Below, piece by piece: positions 17,223-25,896 of a stretch of DNA of 38,457 bases. How positions within the stretch are numbered: position 1 is the stretch's first letter; each line of letters begins with the position of its first letter. The notes under the pieces were generated by a model. It did no database searches. It saw only the letters and a program-made list of their open reading frames with translations, and had not been told where the DNA came from. Position numbers and translations under genes: made by a program. Source of the stretch: Candidatus Thorarchaeota archaeon (lineage in GTDB: Archaea > Asgardarchaeota > Thorarchaeia > Thorarchaeales > Thorarchaeaceae); assembly GCA_016840385.1 (NCBI GenBank), contig JAEOSL010000018.1:1-38457 (forward strand), written 5' to 3'.

Positions 17223-18371
17223 ATGTCAGAGAAACGACAAGATTGGATTACAATAGCAAAATCAGTCGCATTAATTCTCGTTATTTTCATTCATTCATTA
17301 TTCTACGACATACTTTCAGTTTTCCTCACCGGATTTGTGATGCCTGCATTTTTCATGTTATATGGTGTAACACACAATAGCAAGAAATATCGCCATGATC
17401 TCAGAAATTACTTAGCCAATCGTGCACGAGCTCTGCTGATTCCATATTTTGTTTTGAGCTTACTTATGCTTGGGATGTATGCTGCTTTTTACCCTACAGT
17501 TGATTTAGGATTCCCTCCCACAGATTTCATTTTCTGGATGATCTATGGTAATGGACCCATGAGTTCTACTGGACCTCGAGTCTCACACTTGTGGTTCCTT
17601 CGAACAATGTTCTTTGCAATCGTTCTATTCTCATTGGTTGATCGTTATCTATATGACAAGCCAGCTATCTTCCGATTAATCATTCTAGTAATTTCACCTA
17701 TAATTGGAGTTATGCTCAAATACGGTACTGGTGTTGTGCTAGTACCTTGGAGTATGGATGCGATTCTCATAGCGCTATCCTTTATGCTGATTGGAAGTGA
17801 GGTTCGACGTCGCCGACATCTATTACCATGGAGTGTCAACCCTCTGGTTGATGTTGTTGGATTTGTTTCTGCATTAGCTGTCTATACAGTTTTCTCTCTT
17901 GGCAACGGTTATGTCAATATTGGTGAAAGTAACTATGGGAATAGCATCATTGTCTACATGTTTACTGGCGTTCTTGGCACCTACATAGTTTGTCTATTAT
18001 CTTACTACGCAGACAAGAAATTCCCAGTAATCGGTCGGGGTGCCACAAAATTCAACAAATATGGGCAAGAGATTTACGAAACTCATCCATTAGTTATCCA
18101 ATTAAATTATGAAGTCCTTGGGTCAATGCCTATTTGGGCAGCCATAGCTATCTATCCTCCATCACCACTACTCCTGATTAGCTTCCCACTTGCAACAATC
18201 CTTTCATACTTGTGGGGATCAAAGGTAGTAAGCAGGTCGGGCTATCTTCAATTGATGTTCTTAGGTTTCAGAAGAAAGGATATGACCAAACCCAAACTGA
18301 CTGTCCCTGTACCTGAACCAGATGAAAATGATGAAGAGGAAAGCGTTGAGGAAACGATTACTGATAAGTAA
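17223..18371 (+). CDS. Membrane acyltransferase, acyltransferase-3 family
   Basis: A 382-residue protein with about ten membrane helices. The start DWITIAKSVALILVIFIHS carries the family's conserved His near residue 23, and SHLWFLRTMFF near 121-131 matches the second conserved box. This family moves acyl groups onto sugars, lipids or peptides at the membrane. The last 30 residues form an acidic cytosolic tail (EPDENDEEESVEE). GAGGT lies about 10 bases before the ATG. The acceptor is unknown. A second, more divergent family member is at 20752-21939. Confidence 0.8.
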   Translation: MSEKRQDWITIAKSVALILVIFIHSLFYDILSVFLTGFVMPAFFMLYGVTHNSKKYRHDLRNYLANRARALLIPYFVLSLLMLGMYAAFYPTVDLGFPPTDFIFWMIYGNGPMSSTGPRVSHLWFLRTMFFAIVLFSLVDRYLYDKPAIFRLIILVISPIIGVMLKYGTGVVLVPWSMDAILIALSFMLIGSEVRRRRHLLPWSVNPLVDVVGFVSALAVYTVFSLGNGYVNIGESNYGNSIIVYMFTGVLGTYIVCLLSYYADKKFPVIGRGATKFNKYGQEIYETHPLVIQLNYEVLGSMPIWAAIAIYPPSPLLLISFPLATILSYLWGSKVVSRSGYLQLMFLGFRRKDMTKPKLTVPVPEPDENDEEESVEETITDK

Positions 18372-18487
18372 TGGACTTCTACGAATCCCCCGAAACTAGA
18401 GTTCAGTACTGACTCTGATTATATCATAGTTTCATTAAAAGGCTAAATTGGAATCTCTTGTAGTAATTCAAAGGGGATGTTACATCG

Positions 18488-19537
18488 ATGCCAGTATTTC
18501 CACCAGGAGATGTTCTGAGAGACCTGAGTTTTCTTCTAATGAGTGGTGTTGTTTTCTATTCTTCACTATTGGCTGGTATGATTTATCGTGAGTGGTTTAA
18601 GAATAAACTTCGCAAGTTCACTGATATTCAATTTGCATGGGCTACTTTTCTTCTAGGAATGGTTTTCAATAGAGCAGCATTCATTTTCTCAGATTTCTAT
18701 TATGTGACTGAACCTTGGAATACTATCTTTACAAAGATTGGTTACATCTGTCTTATACTAGCAATGACAGCATTTTTCTTTTCAATGGAACTACTACTTC
18801 CGAACAATGTTCGACATGTTTTCTCCATCACTGGGATCATTCATGTAGTGTTTGCTGTAATTTTTCCAAGAGATTGGTTAAATGCTATTGCTATATCTAT
18901 TGGTCTAGTCACTGCCGTCGGAGTGCTGATGTTTCTGAATTTTACAATGAAGAATACATCTGGTGATGTTAGAAAAAGTATCAAGATTATTGTTGCAGGA
19001 TTTCTACTTGGCTTCTTTGGTTTCATATTTGCTAGTGACATGGCATTCTCCATATTCGGATTTGGTCTCTACCTACTCGCTGAAGCATCTCTCGTAGTAG
19101 GGCTTGTGACGTTTGGGTTAGGTTCGTATTATTCTCCAGCTCTTGAAGAGCTTGATTGGAAACAAAAATTAGTCGAATTATATTTCATTCAGGATGGTGG
19201 TCTTCTTGTTTATCATTATGAGTTTGAGAGAACCTCAGATATTGACCGGGTCTTGACTGCAGCAGGTATTGCAGGGATTCAGGCATTATTTCAAGAGATA
19301 ACTAAGAGCGATTCAGGTCTGAATGTCGTTTCTGTAGGGCAACTTGAGATTCTATTTTCCCATAGTGAAACATTCACGTCGGTATTGATTGCAAAAGCTC
19401 CATACAAAATTCTTTTTGGAAAGCTTGAAGAGATTACGCAAATATTCGAGTTGATGTTCGCAAATATCATCAAAAACTTTGAAGGTAGTCTTTCAGAGTT
19501 TAGCTCTGCTAGAGACCTTGTTGAATCCATATTCTGA
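18488..19537 (+). CDS. Seven-helix membrane protein with a C-terminal longin/roadblock-like domain
   Basis: A 349-residue protein in two parts. Residues 1-215 contain seven predicted membrane helices (about 12-32, 46-67, 78-102, 108-126, 131-152, 163-183 and 187-212), like a 7TM sensor domain. Residues 225-349 look like a cytosolic alpha/beta domain. Strands at 227-235 and 238-246 flank an acidic-Gly turn (QDGG), a helix spans about 250-272, strands lie at 279-290 and 296-303, and two helices follow near 308-332 and 336-349. This beta-beta-alpha-beta-beta-alpha-alpha order, and the phrase IQDGGLLVYHYEF, resemble longin/roadblock domains that bind small GTPases. This is a fold guess from pattern, not a search result. 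It is flanked by an acyltransferase and the degenerate orphan ATPase. Confidence 0.6.
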   Translation: MPVFPPGDVLRDLSFLLMSGVVFYSSLLAGMIYREWFKNKLRKFTDIQFAWATFLLGMVFNRAAFIFSDFYYVTEPWNTIFTKIGYICLILAMTAFFFSMELLLPNNVRHVFSITGIIHVVFAVIFPRDWLNAIAISIGLVTAVGVLMFLNFTMKNTSGDVRKSIKIIVAGFLLGFFGFIFASDMAFSIFGFGLYLLAEASLVVGLVTFGLGSYYSPALEELDWKQKLVELYFIQDGGLLVYHYEFERTSDIDRVLTAAGIAGIQALFQEITKSDSGLNVVSVGQLEILFSHSETFTSVLIAKAPYKILFGKLEEITQIFELMFANIIKNFEGSLSEFSSARDLVESIF

Positions 19538-19548
19538 AAGTTAGAAAA

Positions 19549-20676
19549 CTACCACTCAGGCAATTCCTCATATCTTCTGCACATAACAAAGTGATTGTCT
19601 TCGACCTCACGGAATTCTGGAATACTCGTTCTACATTCTTCCTCGCAATATTCGCACCTTCCACTGAATGGGCAACTTACAAGAGGTTGTGCGAGATCTG
19701 GAGGTTTTCCCGGAATGCCGCGTATTCTGAGTCCCTTCTCTTTCATCTTTCGAATGATTTCCATCGTTGGATTACTCATTATGAAAGCACGAGTGAAAGG
19801 ATGTCCTGGCGAGTTCATGATTGTCGCAGTAGTTCCAAATTCAACAATCTTACCTGCTGTCATCACTGCTACTTTGTCACACGTTTGAGAGATTGTTCCC
19901 TGGTTATTACTGATCATTAGGAGAGAGAGGTCTGTCTCATTGCGAATTATCTGGATAGCATCAAGAATTCGTAACTGAATTGCCATATCTACAGCGGTTG
20001 TAGGCTCATCAGCAATCAACAGCCTGGGTTTGGGTATAAGTGCCATAGCTATCAGTACACGTTGGTCTTCGCCTACACTGAATTGGGCTGGCTTCATATC
20101 TTTTCGAATGTCTACATCACCAAGCTCAACAAGGTCTAGAGACTGTAGGACTCGCTTCATTACTTGCCATTCTGTAAGTGGATTATCATCATCATGTGCG
20201 CGGAGAACTTCCGCAGTCTGTTCTTCAAAGGTTGAATAGGGATTTAGTGACTTTGCTGACCCCTGAGGTACGTACGTGATTTCATTTCCACGAATTCTCC
20301 GATACTCCTTTTCATCCAAAGTAAGAAGATCTTTACCTCGGAACCAGAGGTGCCCTTCAACACCTGGTAGCTCCACTCCCATCTCTTCTGAGGTGAGCCC
20401 CTTCTTTTTCGCCTCATCTTTCAATTTCCAGAGACGTTTGTTCTCTACGTTTGCAGCAGTTGAAGAATAGTACCGGGAAAGATTGTCAAACATACCTAGG
20501 ATTGCCATTGCAACCGAAGTCTTCCCTGCACCGGACTCCCCGAAGAGACCTACTGATTCTCCCTTTAGTATTTCAAAAGAGATGTCATTTACTCCTCTAA
20601 TAAGACCGCTTTTCGAGGTGTAGAATGCTTTGAGATTCTCCACTCTAAGAGTAACATCGGAATCTTCGGTTGACAT
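19549..20676 (-). CDS. Orphan OppD/DppD-like ABC ATPase with degenerate signature and switch motifs
   Basis: A 375-residue paralogue of the ATPase at 14728-15813, alike along its whole length and with a similar loop of about 45 residues after Walker A (near 65-108). Walker A GESGAGKT (46-53), Q138 and Walker B IADEP with E224 are intact. The signature reads F199-S-V-G-E203 instead of LSGG(Q/M), so the first glycine is Val. The switch-histidine site reads ISNN (255-258) instead of ISHD, so the His is Asn257. C-terminal cysteines include C335, C341, C348 and C366. It could be the non-catalytic half of a heterodimer. No permease lies beside it. It is convergent with the 7TM gene, 11 bases away. 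Confidence 0.85.
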   Translation of the reverse strand: MSTEDSDVTLRVENLKAFYTSKSGLIRGVNDISFEILKGESVGLFGESGAGKTSVAMAILGMFDNLSRYYSSTAANVENKRLWKLKDEAKKKGLTSEEMGVELPGVEGHLWFRGKDLLTLDEKEYRRIRGNEITYVPQGSAKSLNPYSTFEEQTAEVLRAHDDDNPLTEWQVMKRVLQSLDLVELGDVDIRKDMKPAQFSVGEDQRVLIAMALIPKPRLLIADEPTTAVDMAIQLRILDAIQIIRNETDLSLLMISNNQGTISQTCDKVAVMTAGKIVEFGTTATIMNSPGHPFTRAFIMSNPTMEIIRKMKEKGLRIRGIPGKPPDLAQPLVSCPFSGRCEYCEEECRTSIPEFREVEDNHFVMCRRYEELPEW

Positions 20677-20751
20677 AATTTTTCAATAGAAATACCATTG
20701 AAATACTCTGTGGCTAGCGCATAAAACGAAAAGGAGTTCTGTTCGTGCCAT

Positions 20752-21939
20752 TCACACATGTCGATACCATAGCTTTCCACTCTTCGCTGCTTTCTTCTCT
20801 GCTTTATACCATAACAGACCTCCCGCGAAGCTAATTGTGAGATTCATTAGATAGAACGGAATATAGAATAGATCTGTTGACCATCCTAGTTGAACTGCAA
20901 AGTCTGGAATGAAATGATTGATTGATGCATCAACTGAAATCCAATAATAGACAAGGGACATCCAGAATATCTGAAATAGTAAGATGTGATAAGATGCTCT
21001 TCCAACTTGTTGCACAAATTTCTCCACTCTACCACTTGCTTGTTGAGGTAGGTCGACCATTGCAATGAGGAACAGGACTGCAGCATAACCATAGAAAAGA
21101 AGAGTATAATCCCCACGAATGAAATTCTGAATCCACATAATGGTATAACCAAATCCACTCGGAATAGATGCAAAGAATCCAGTCACATAATCAACCATGA
21201 AAAATACACTAATTGGGAAGTACAGAAATAAGAACCAATTTCTCTGGTCCCGAATATTGTAACCCTTTGAAAACCACAAACCTAGTCCTACTGCTGGGAG
21301 ATAGAAGAAGACACTGACCCGTATTGCAGAAACAATGAAACCCGCGAATTCTGTTTCTATTGGATATGGGAACCAAATGTACAAGATAGCTTGAAGGACT
21401 ATCTCTGAAAGAAAACAGAGAACCAATGTTAAGGTAGGTTGCTTCTCAAATAGCCAATAGAGTGCAGGAAATACAACTATTGATCCAAACAACAATGCAA
21501 TGAACCAATTACCTGGACCCCAGAACGGCAGAACACCTAGGAGTGTCTGATTATCAAAATTCAAAATCCCCGTATACAGACCAACCAAGATTGAACCCAT
21601 GTATAACACTGCAAAGGGTAGTACGTAACGTACAATCTTCCCCTTGAAATACACCTTTGAATACAACTCTCTTAGAGTTGTTGCTCCACTATATTTGCAA
21701 GAATACGCCAGATTGAAACCCATCACTATAAGGAAAAATGGGATTGAGAGCCTTTCCCAGAATGTACTTCCCATCGCTCCCTTGATTTCCCATGTCAAAC
21801 TATGATCCATTACTACAAATGCAATGGCGATAGCTTTCAAGACATCAAGTTGAAAGAAGTATGGCCTTTCAGTTTCAACTACTTGCTCGAGTTCAACATA
21901 AATCTCATCTAGAGCTGTTAGTGATTCAGAGTCAGCCAC
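20752..21939 (-). CDS. Membrane acyltransferase-3-like protein
   Basis: A 395-residue protein with an acidic cytosolic N-terminus of about 30 residues and about ten membrane helices. The family box QLDVLKAIAIAFVVMDHS (30-47) holds the conserved His, and GPGNWFIALLFGS near 141-153 matches the second box (usually xHLWFL). The acyl acceptor is unknown. The start is GTG 21939 with no SD; the TATA element at 21969-21982 would place transcription start about 8 bases before it, so a nearly leaderless message is plausible. The orphan ATPase gene begins 75 bases downstream on the same strand and may be co-transcribed. Confidence 0.7.
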   Translation of the reverse strand: MADSESLTALDEIYVELEQVVETERPYFFQLDVLKAIAIAFVVMDHSLTWEIKGAMGSTFWERLSIPFFLIVMGFNLAYSCKYSGATTLRELYSKVYFKGKIVRYVLPFAVLYMGSILVGLYTGILNFDNQTLLGVLPFWGPGNWFIALLFGSIVVFPALYWLFEKQPTLTLVLCFLSEIVLQAILYIWFPYPIETEFAGFIVSAIRVSVFFYLPAVGLGLWFSKGYNIRDQRNWFLFLYFPISVFFMVDYVTGFFASIPSGFGYTIMWIQNFIRGDYTLLFYGYAAVLFLIAMVDLPQQASGRVEKFVQQVGRASYHILLFQIFWMSLVYYWISVDASINHFIPDFAVQLGWSTDLFYIPFYLMNLTISFAGGLLWYKAEKKAAKSGKLWYRHV

Positions 21940-21968
21940 AAGGATTCGAATAATTCACCGATTGCCCG

Positions 21969-21982
21969 ATAATATACTATCG
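21969..21982. promoter_or_regulatory. Near-palindromic TATA element in a divergent promoter region
   Basis: GATAATATACTATC is nearly its own complement, so it could serve as a TATA box in both directions. For the minus gene at 21939 the spacing suits a leader of about 8 bases. For the MFS gene at 22063 it would give a leader of about 60 bases. Confidence 0.4.
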
Positions 21983-22062
21983 CACATGCGCAATCCGTCT
22001 ACTGATGAGGATGCATGATTCATCGCACCTACTAGTTAACTCCTTAAGGAGGATAAGACGGT

Positions 22063-23331
22063 GTGGCGGTTCAATACAGAGGTTCTCACACTATGGCATT
22101 TTTGAATCGCTCAGTTGCATCAGTATATCTTGCGTACGCTTGCATGGCGACTGCGCAAGCTATTAGCTGGCAATTTGCCACATTCTTTATCAAGCATGAT
22201 CTAAGTGCCACTTCATTCTTGGAACTATCACTGGCATATGCGTTGCCGGCATTCATCATTATGGTGATGGCTCCAGTGTGGGGATCACTCTCGGATCGTT
22301 GGAAGAGACGTCGAGTATTCATGATTATTGGATTCATTGGATATGCATCGACATTCATCTTCTATGCTTTTGTAGCTGATATCCTCCAATACCTACTTGT
22401 AGCTGCTATTGGTGCGATCTTTTCGTCTGCGGCACTACCTATGGGTCAAGCTCATCTCACTACGAATGCTGACAACAAAGGTGAACGATTGGGATATTTT
22501 GTTGCAGCTCAATCTGCGGGATGGTTCTGTGGGGCGCTATCAAGCGGAATACTATACGACATTGTTGGGATGAGATATCTATTCATTGTTGCTGCTGCAC
22601 TGTCACTGGGAGCTACTGCTAGTTCTGGCATTCTCATCAAAGACATTCCATTCAATGACGTAGCTGGAAAAACCCAGAAGAGCTTAATCGATATTATGAA
22701 GAAACCTGGAATGAGTCGCTTAACAGTTGCAGTTGCATTTAGTCAGATTGGAATGAATGCTATTGGAGCGTTTCTTGCTATTATGATTGTAGATGAACTA
22801 GGTGGAGTAACTGCATTCGTTGGAATCTCTAATTCAGTTGCAACCCTAATTGCTGTGATAATCACTGGTTACGTTGGAAAGATTATAGACCGCAGGGGTC
22901 CAATCAAGGTTCTAATAATTGCTTATTCTTCATATACAATATTTTCATTTCTTTTCGGACTCGTTACGGATCCAATAATTGCGACAATCATGTGGGCACT
23001 TCCTATCTATCCGCTGTCTTCAACGGCCACAGCTGCACTTGCGGCGTTCATAACTGGAGAAGACGAGAGAGGTCGAGCTATGTCTCTAGTTTACGGTGCA
23101 CAAAATGCTGGCGGCTGGATTGGTCCGATCATTGGTGGGATTTTTGCAGAGTACGTATTCCTATCTGTCCAACCACTCGCTTTCATCAACTCCGCGTTCA
23201 ACTTCATGGCATTGCTCTTAGTAATCTCATTACTTCGTACAATGGGTTCAGTGAAAGAACAGAAGGTCATTGATACCGACAATTTTCCTCCCCCATTTGA
23301 AATGCTAGATGAACTTTCCAAAGACGAATAA
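22063..23331 (+). CDS. Major facilitator superfamily transporter
   Basis: A 422-residue, 12-helix secondary transporter in the inner membrane. The MFS motif between helices 2 and 3 reads GSLSDRWKRRRVF (near 75-87), and a related copy GKIIDRRGPIKV appears in the second half. GTG 22063 has AAGGAGGA 9 bases upstream and is used here. ATG 22093, with GAGGT 8 bases upstream, is also possible and would remove ten residues. The next gene begins within or just after its end, followed by an aldolase gene, so the transporter may carry a compound that those enzymes process. Substrate and direction are not readable from the sequence. Confidence 0.85.
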   Translation: MAVQYRGSHTMAFLNRSVASVYLAYACMATAQAISWQFATFFIKHDLSATSFLELSLAYALPAFIIMVMAPVWGSLSDRWKRRRVFMIIGFIGYASTFIFYAFVADILQYLLVAAIGAIFSSAALPMGQAHLTTNADNKGERLGYFVAAQSAGWFCGALSSGILYDIVGMRYLFIVAAALSLGATASSGILIKDIPFNDVAGKTQKSLIDIMKKPGMSRLTVAVAFSQIGMNAIGAFLAIMIVDELGGVTAFVGISNSVATLIAVIITGYVGKIIDRRGPIKVLIIAYSSYTIFSFLFGLVTDPIIATIMWALPIYPLSSTATAALAAFITGEDERGRAMSLVYGAQNAGGWIGPIIGGIFAEYVFLSVQPLAFINSAFNFMALLLVISLLRTMGSVKEQKVIDTDNFPPPFEMLDELSKDE

Positions 23332-23362
23332 TGTTGATATACTTCAATTTCGATTGGGGCTC

Positions 23363-24205
23363 ATGTCAGATGGATGTACTGCAGGTGCCAAAATAATTGG
23401 CGATAGATACTATCTCCTTAAGAACCGCGATCTAATTTGGGGTGGATTTCGAGATACTCTTGTTTTCGAGAGTGATGTCTTTTTCATAACTGGAATCAAT
23501 GTGGGTGATGGTGAATTTGGAGGTGCATCTTTTGGATTCAATCGATACGGTCTGGCTGCATGCAATACAACTGTTCTGATTACACCTCACAAACCATACG
23601 ATATTCTTCTTGAGCGAATTCTAAGAGAAACGAAATCTATCGAGGATGCATTTGATATTGTTCAGAAAAACTTGGAAAGCGGAGAACGCTACCAATGGTG
23701 TAATTTCATTCTTGCATCCCCAGATGGAGTAGGCGCAATTGAGATTGGAGATGGAGTTGCTGTTTTGGAACAAGATCCAAAAATCATTACCAGAACGAAT
23801 CACCATCTAGTACTTCCGACAACGGATATTCTGCGTCGTGCATCATTAGCCGAACGTGAAGCAGGAGGACCTTTGAGTACAAGTCAGCGGCGGCGTCAGG
23901 AAGCTGCAAAAATTTTCTTAGGTGCAACATCTATGATGGATATGACTCAATTGTTGAGCAATCATTCAGAAAGTCGCGGGTTTGATTCAATATGTCGTCA
24001 TCTTTCGCCAAATCCTCGAACTGAACCCTATCGAGGTGAAACGGTCTATAGTTACATCGCAGAAGTTTCTGGTATAAATGATGATACACTTGAATTCAGA
24101 CTCAACGTGACACCTGGCAATCCCTGTACTGGTATGTTCAAAGAATTCGTTATCGACTTTGACTCTCCTGAAAGTAAATTCAATGTACTAAACAATTATC
24201 CATAG
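23363..24205 (+). CDS. N-terminal-nucleophile amidase of the acyltransferase/C45 type
   Basis: About 280 residues. The sequence MSDGCTAGAK at the start, followed by LLKNRDLIW, fits the Cys-nucleophile Ntn hydrolases (isopenicillin-N acyltransferase, carcinine hydrolase, linear-amide hydrolases). Cys5 would become N-terminal after processing after Gly4. Later NRYGLAACNT (near 68-77) and SPDGVGAIEIGDG (near 131-143) are typical of the fold. ATG 23363 is chosen because GGGG lies a few bases upstream and it brings the Cys close to the N-terminus. The frame is also open from ATG 23309, which would overlap the MFS gene by 23 bases. It probably hydrolyses a small N-acyl or peptide-like amide. Confidence 0.75.
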   Translation: MSDGCTAGAKIIGDRYYLLKNRDLIWGGFRDTLVFESDVFFITGINVGDGEFGGASFGFNRYGLAACNTTVLITPHKPYDILLERILRETKSIEDAFDIVQKNLESGERYQWCNFILASPDGVGAIEIGDGVAVLEQDPKIITRTNHHLVLPTTDILRRASLAEREAGGPLSTSQRRRQEAAKIFLGATSMMDMTQLLSNHSESRGFDSICRHLSPNPRTEPYRGETVYSYIAEVSGINDDTLEFRLNVTPGNPCTGMFKEFVIDFDSPESKFNVLNNYP

Positions 24206-24263
24206 GTTGCAATCGAGTAATATTTCAGTTGGATTCTTCAAGACTAATTTAGACGGTGATATT

Positions 24264-25163
24264 ATGGAACCTGAAAAGTTTAAGGAAATTCTACGCGGAT
24301 ATTCTGTAACTACAACAACTCCCTTCTCATCTGATTTATCTACTATCGATGTAGAGGGAATCAATCGTAACCTCAAATTCCTTACAGATCACAAGGTTCC
24401 CCTTTTGATTCCTAATGGAAATACAGGAGAATTCTATTCTCTGTCCGAGCAAGAATGGTTTGAGGTTCTTACTGCTTCAGTTACCTCAGTCGGAAGTAAA
24501 TCCACTATCATGTCTGGAGTAGGACATTCCATAAAAACGGCATTAGCACAAATTGAGAAAGCTAGGTCTCTTGGTGTCAGTGCCGTGATGATCATGTATC
24601 CTCAACATGTGTTTGTATCTGAGGACGGTGCATATGACTATTACAGATCAATTTTAAATAATGCTGAAGGAATGAACGTTGTGCTTTACAAGAAAGGCCC
24701 ATTGCTCTCGGATGATGTGCTTAGAAAATTGATGCAATTCGATTCTCTTGTTGGAGTCAAGTATGCTTTTGGAAGGATTGTAGATTTTGCTAAAACCGTT
24801 CAAGATCTAGGTACATCAATAGTCTGGTCCTGCGGCACCGCTGAGCGGTTTGCTCCATTTTTCTGGATGGTAGGAGCCGAAGCTTTCACAAGTGGTCTTG
24901 GTAACTTTGCACCATCAGTCACTACGGATATGTATAATGCGCTCAAGACTGGTGACTATGTTAGAGCTATGGAAATTCAAAAAATGATCACTCCCCTTGA
25001 ATTTTTGAGAGAAGGCCGAGGAAAGGCAAATAACGTCCCAGTTGTAAAGACCGCATTGGATCATGTTGGACTGGTTGGCGGCAAATGTAGACCACCAATT
25101 CATAGGCTCTCTGAAGATGAGCAAGAATCTATTATCAGATCCATCCAAGATTGGAATTTGTGA
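24264..25163 (+). CDS. DapA/N-acetylneuraminate-lyase family aldolase
   Basis: A 299-residue TIM-barrel class I aldolase. GNTGEF (52-57) is the family's pyruvate/keto-acid box. Y142 in VVLYKKG is the proton-relay Tyr, and K166 in VGVKYAFG is the Schiff-base Lys. The usual YNxP after the Tyr is YKKG, and the LE(T/S) box near the Lys is absent, so true dihydrodipicolinate synthase activity is not assured. ATG 24264 has GGTGAT 5 bases upstream; an in-frame TTG at 24207 would add 19 unlikely residues. It follows the Ntn amidase gene by 58 bases. A keto-acid or sugar-acid substrate is as likely as a lysine-pathway role. Confidence 0.82.
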   Translation: MEPEKFKEILRGYSVTTTTPFSSDLSTIDVEGINRNLKFLTDHKVPLLIPNGNTGEFYSLSEQEWFEVLTASVTSVGSKSTIMSGVGHSIKTALAQIEKARSLGVSAVMIMYPQHVFVSEDGAYDYYRSILNNAEGMNVVLYKKGPLLSDDVLRKLMQFDSLVGVKYAFGRIVDFAKTVQDLGTSIVWSCGTAERFAPFFWMVGAEAFTSGLGNFAPSVTTDMYNALKTGDYVRAMEIQKMITPLEFLREGRGKANNVPVVKTALDHVGLVGGKCRPPIHRLSEDEQESIIRSIQDWNL

Positions 25164-25336
25164 ACGGATTTAGTACTCTGTTCAAAATAGAAACAATTCC
25201 TGCTGTTATATCAGACGGCTGGTAGAGGGGGTACAATTATTAACCAAATAATGTGTAAGCATATCGAGATGTAACTTTCTAGTCAATCAGTTATCGAGAT
25301 AGAGTAGCTTAACTGACTTGCTTAGCAGCATCACAA

Positions 25337-25876
25337 ATGGAAGTTAACAAAATGGAAGTAAATAGAGTCAACATTGAAGCCTTTGACAAAACAATCGAGA
25401 AAGCTAAAAAGGATTCGGAGTCCGCCCTCAAGACTTTGAAAGTAGAGGGCAAATGGAGATTGGGAGAGAAAGGACCTCAGTTTGAATCCGAACTCAAATA
25501 CGAGAATGGCAGAGTAATTCTCTATGCTGATGAGCCTTCGTTCTTGGGTGGTGGCGGGACATCGGTAAATCCAATACAATATTGTTTATTCGGGATTGCG
25601 TCTTGTTTTGCTGCGACATTTGCGAAATGGGCAGCTATAGAGGGTGTTGAACTTGAAGAATTGACTGTCACGGCTAAGGCAGATCTCGACATGTCAATAA
25701 GTTTTGGTGTGGCAGATAATCCGATTCTCAACAAAATGACCTTGAGTGTAAACGCAAAGACCGAAGCAAGTGATGAGGAAGTAGACAAGATACGTCAAAT
25801 CACTGTGAAACGATGCCCAGCATATTATTGTCTAACTGAGGCCGTGACTCCTGAGATCATTGTTACGAAAGAGTGA
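25337..25876 (+). CDS. OsmC/Ohr-family thiol peroxidase
   Basis: A 179-residue cytosolic protein. The two redox cysteines of the OsmC fold are present: C90 in the central-helix motif GIASCFAATFAKW, and C160 in VKRCPAYYC. An N-terminal extension of about 30 charged residues precedes the fold. The family reduces organic hydroperoxides with dithiol or lipoyl donors; many archaeal members are untested. Start ATG 25337 or, five codons in, ATG 25352. A 20-base gap leads to the methyltransferase gene on the same strand. The 173 bases upstream hold no evident gene. Confidence 0.85.
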   Translation: MEVNKMEVNRVNIEAFDKTIEKAKKDSESALKTLKVEGKWRLGEKGPQFESELKYENGRVILYADEPSFLGGGGTSVNPIQYCLFGIASCFAATFAKWAAIEGVELEELTVTAKADLDMSISFGVADNPILNKMTLSVNAKTEASDEEVDKIRQITVKRCPAYYCLTEAVTPEIIVTKE

Positions 25877-25896
25877 ATTGGTGAGGGAAAGCAATA

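Noticed and set aside
19291..19537. Possible frameshift or truncation at the end of the 7TM-longin-like gene
   Set aside because: The C-terminal domain runs to completion with two final helices and the stop lies 11 bases before the convergent gene, so no break is needed.
14728..20676. The two orphan ATPases as pseudogenes
   Set aside because: Both have full-length frames, plausible starts and intact Walker A and B motifs. The second has specific substitutions rather than general decay.
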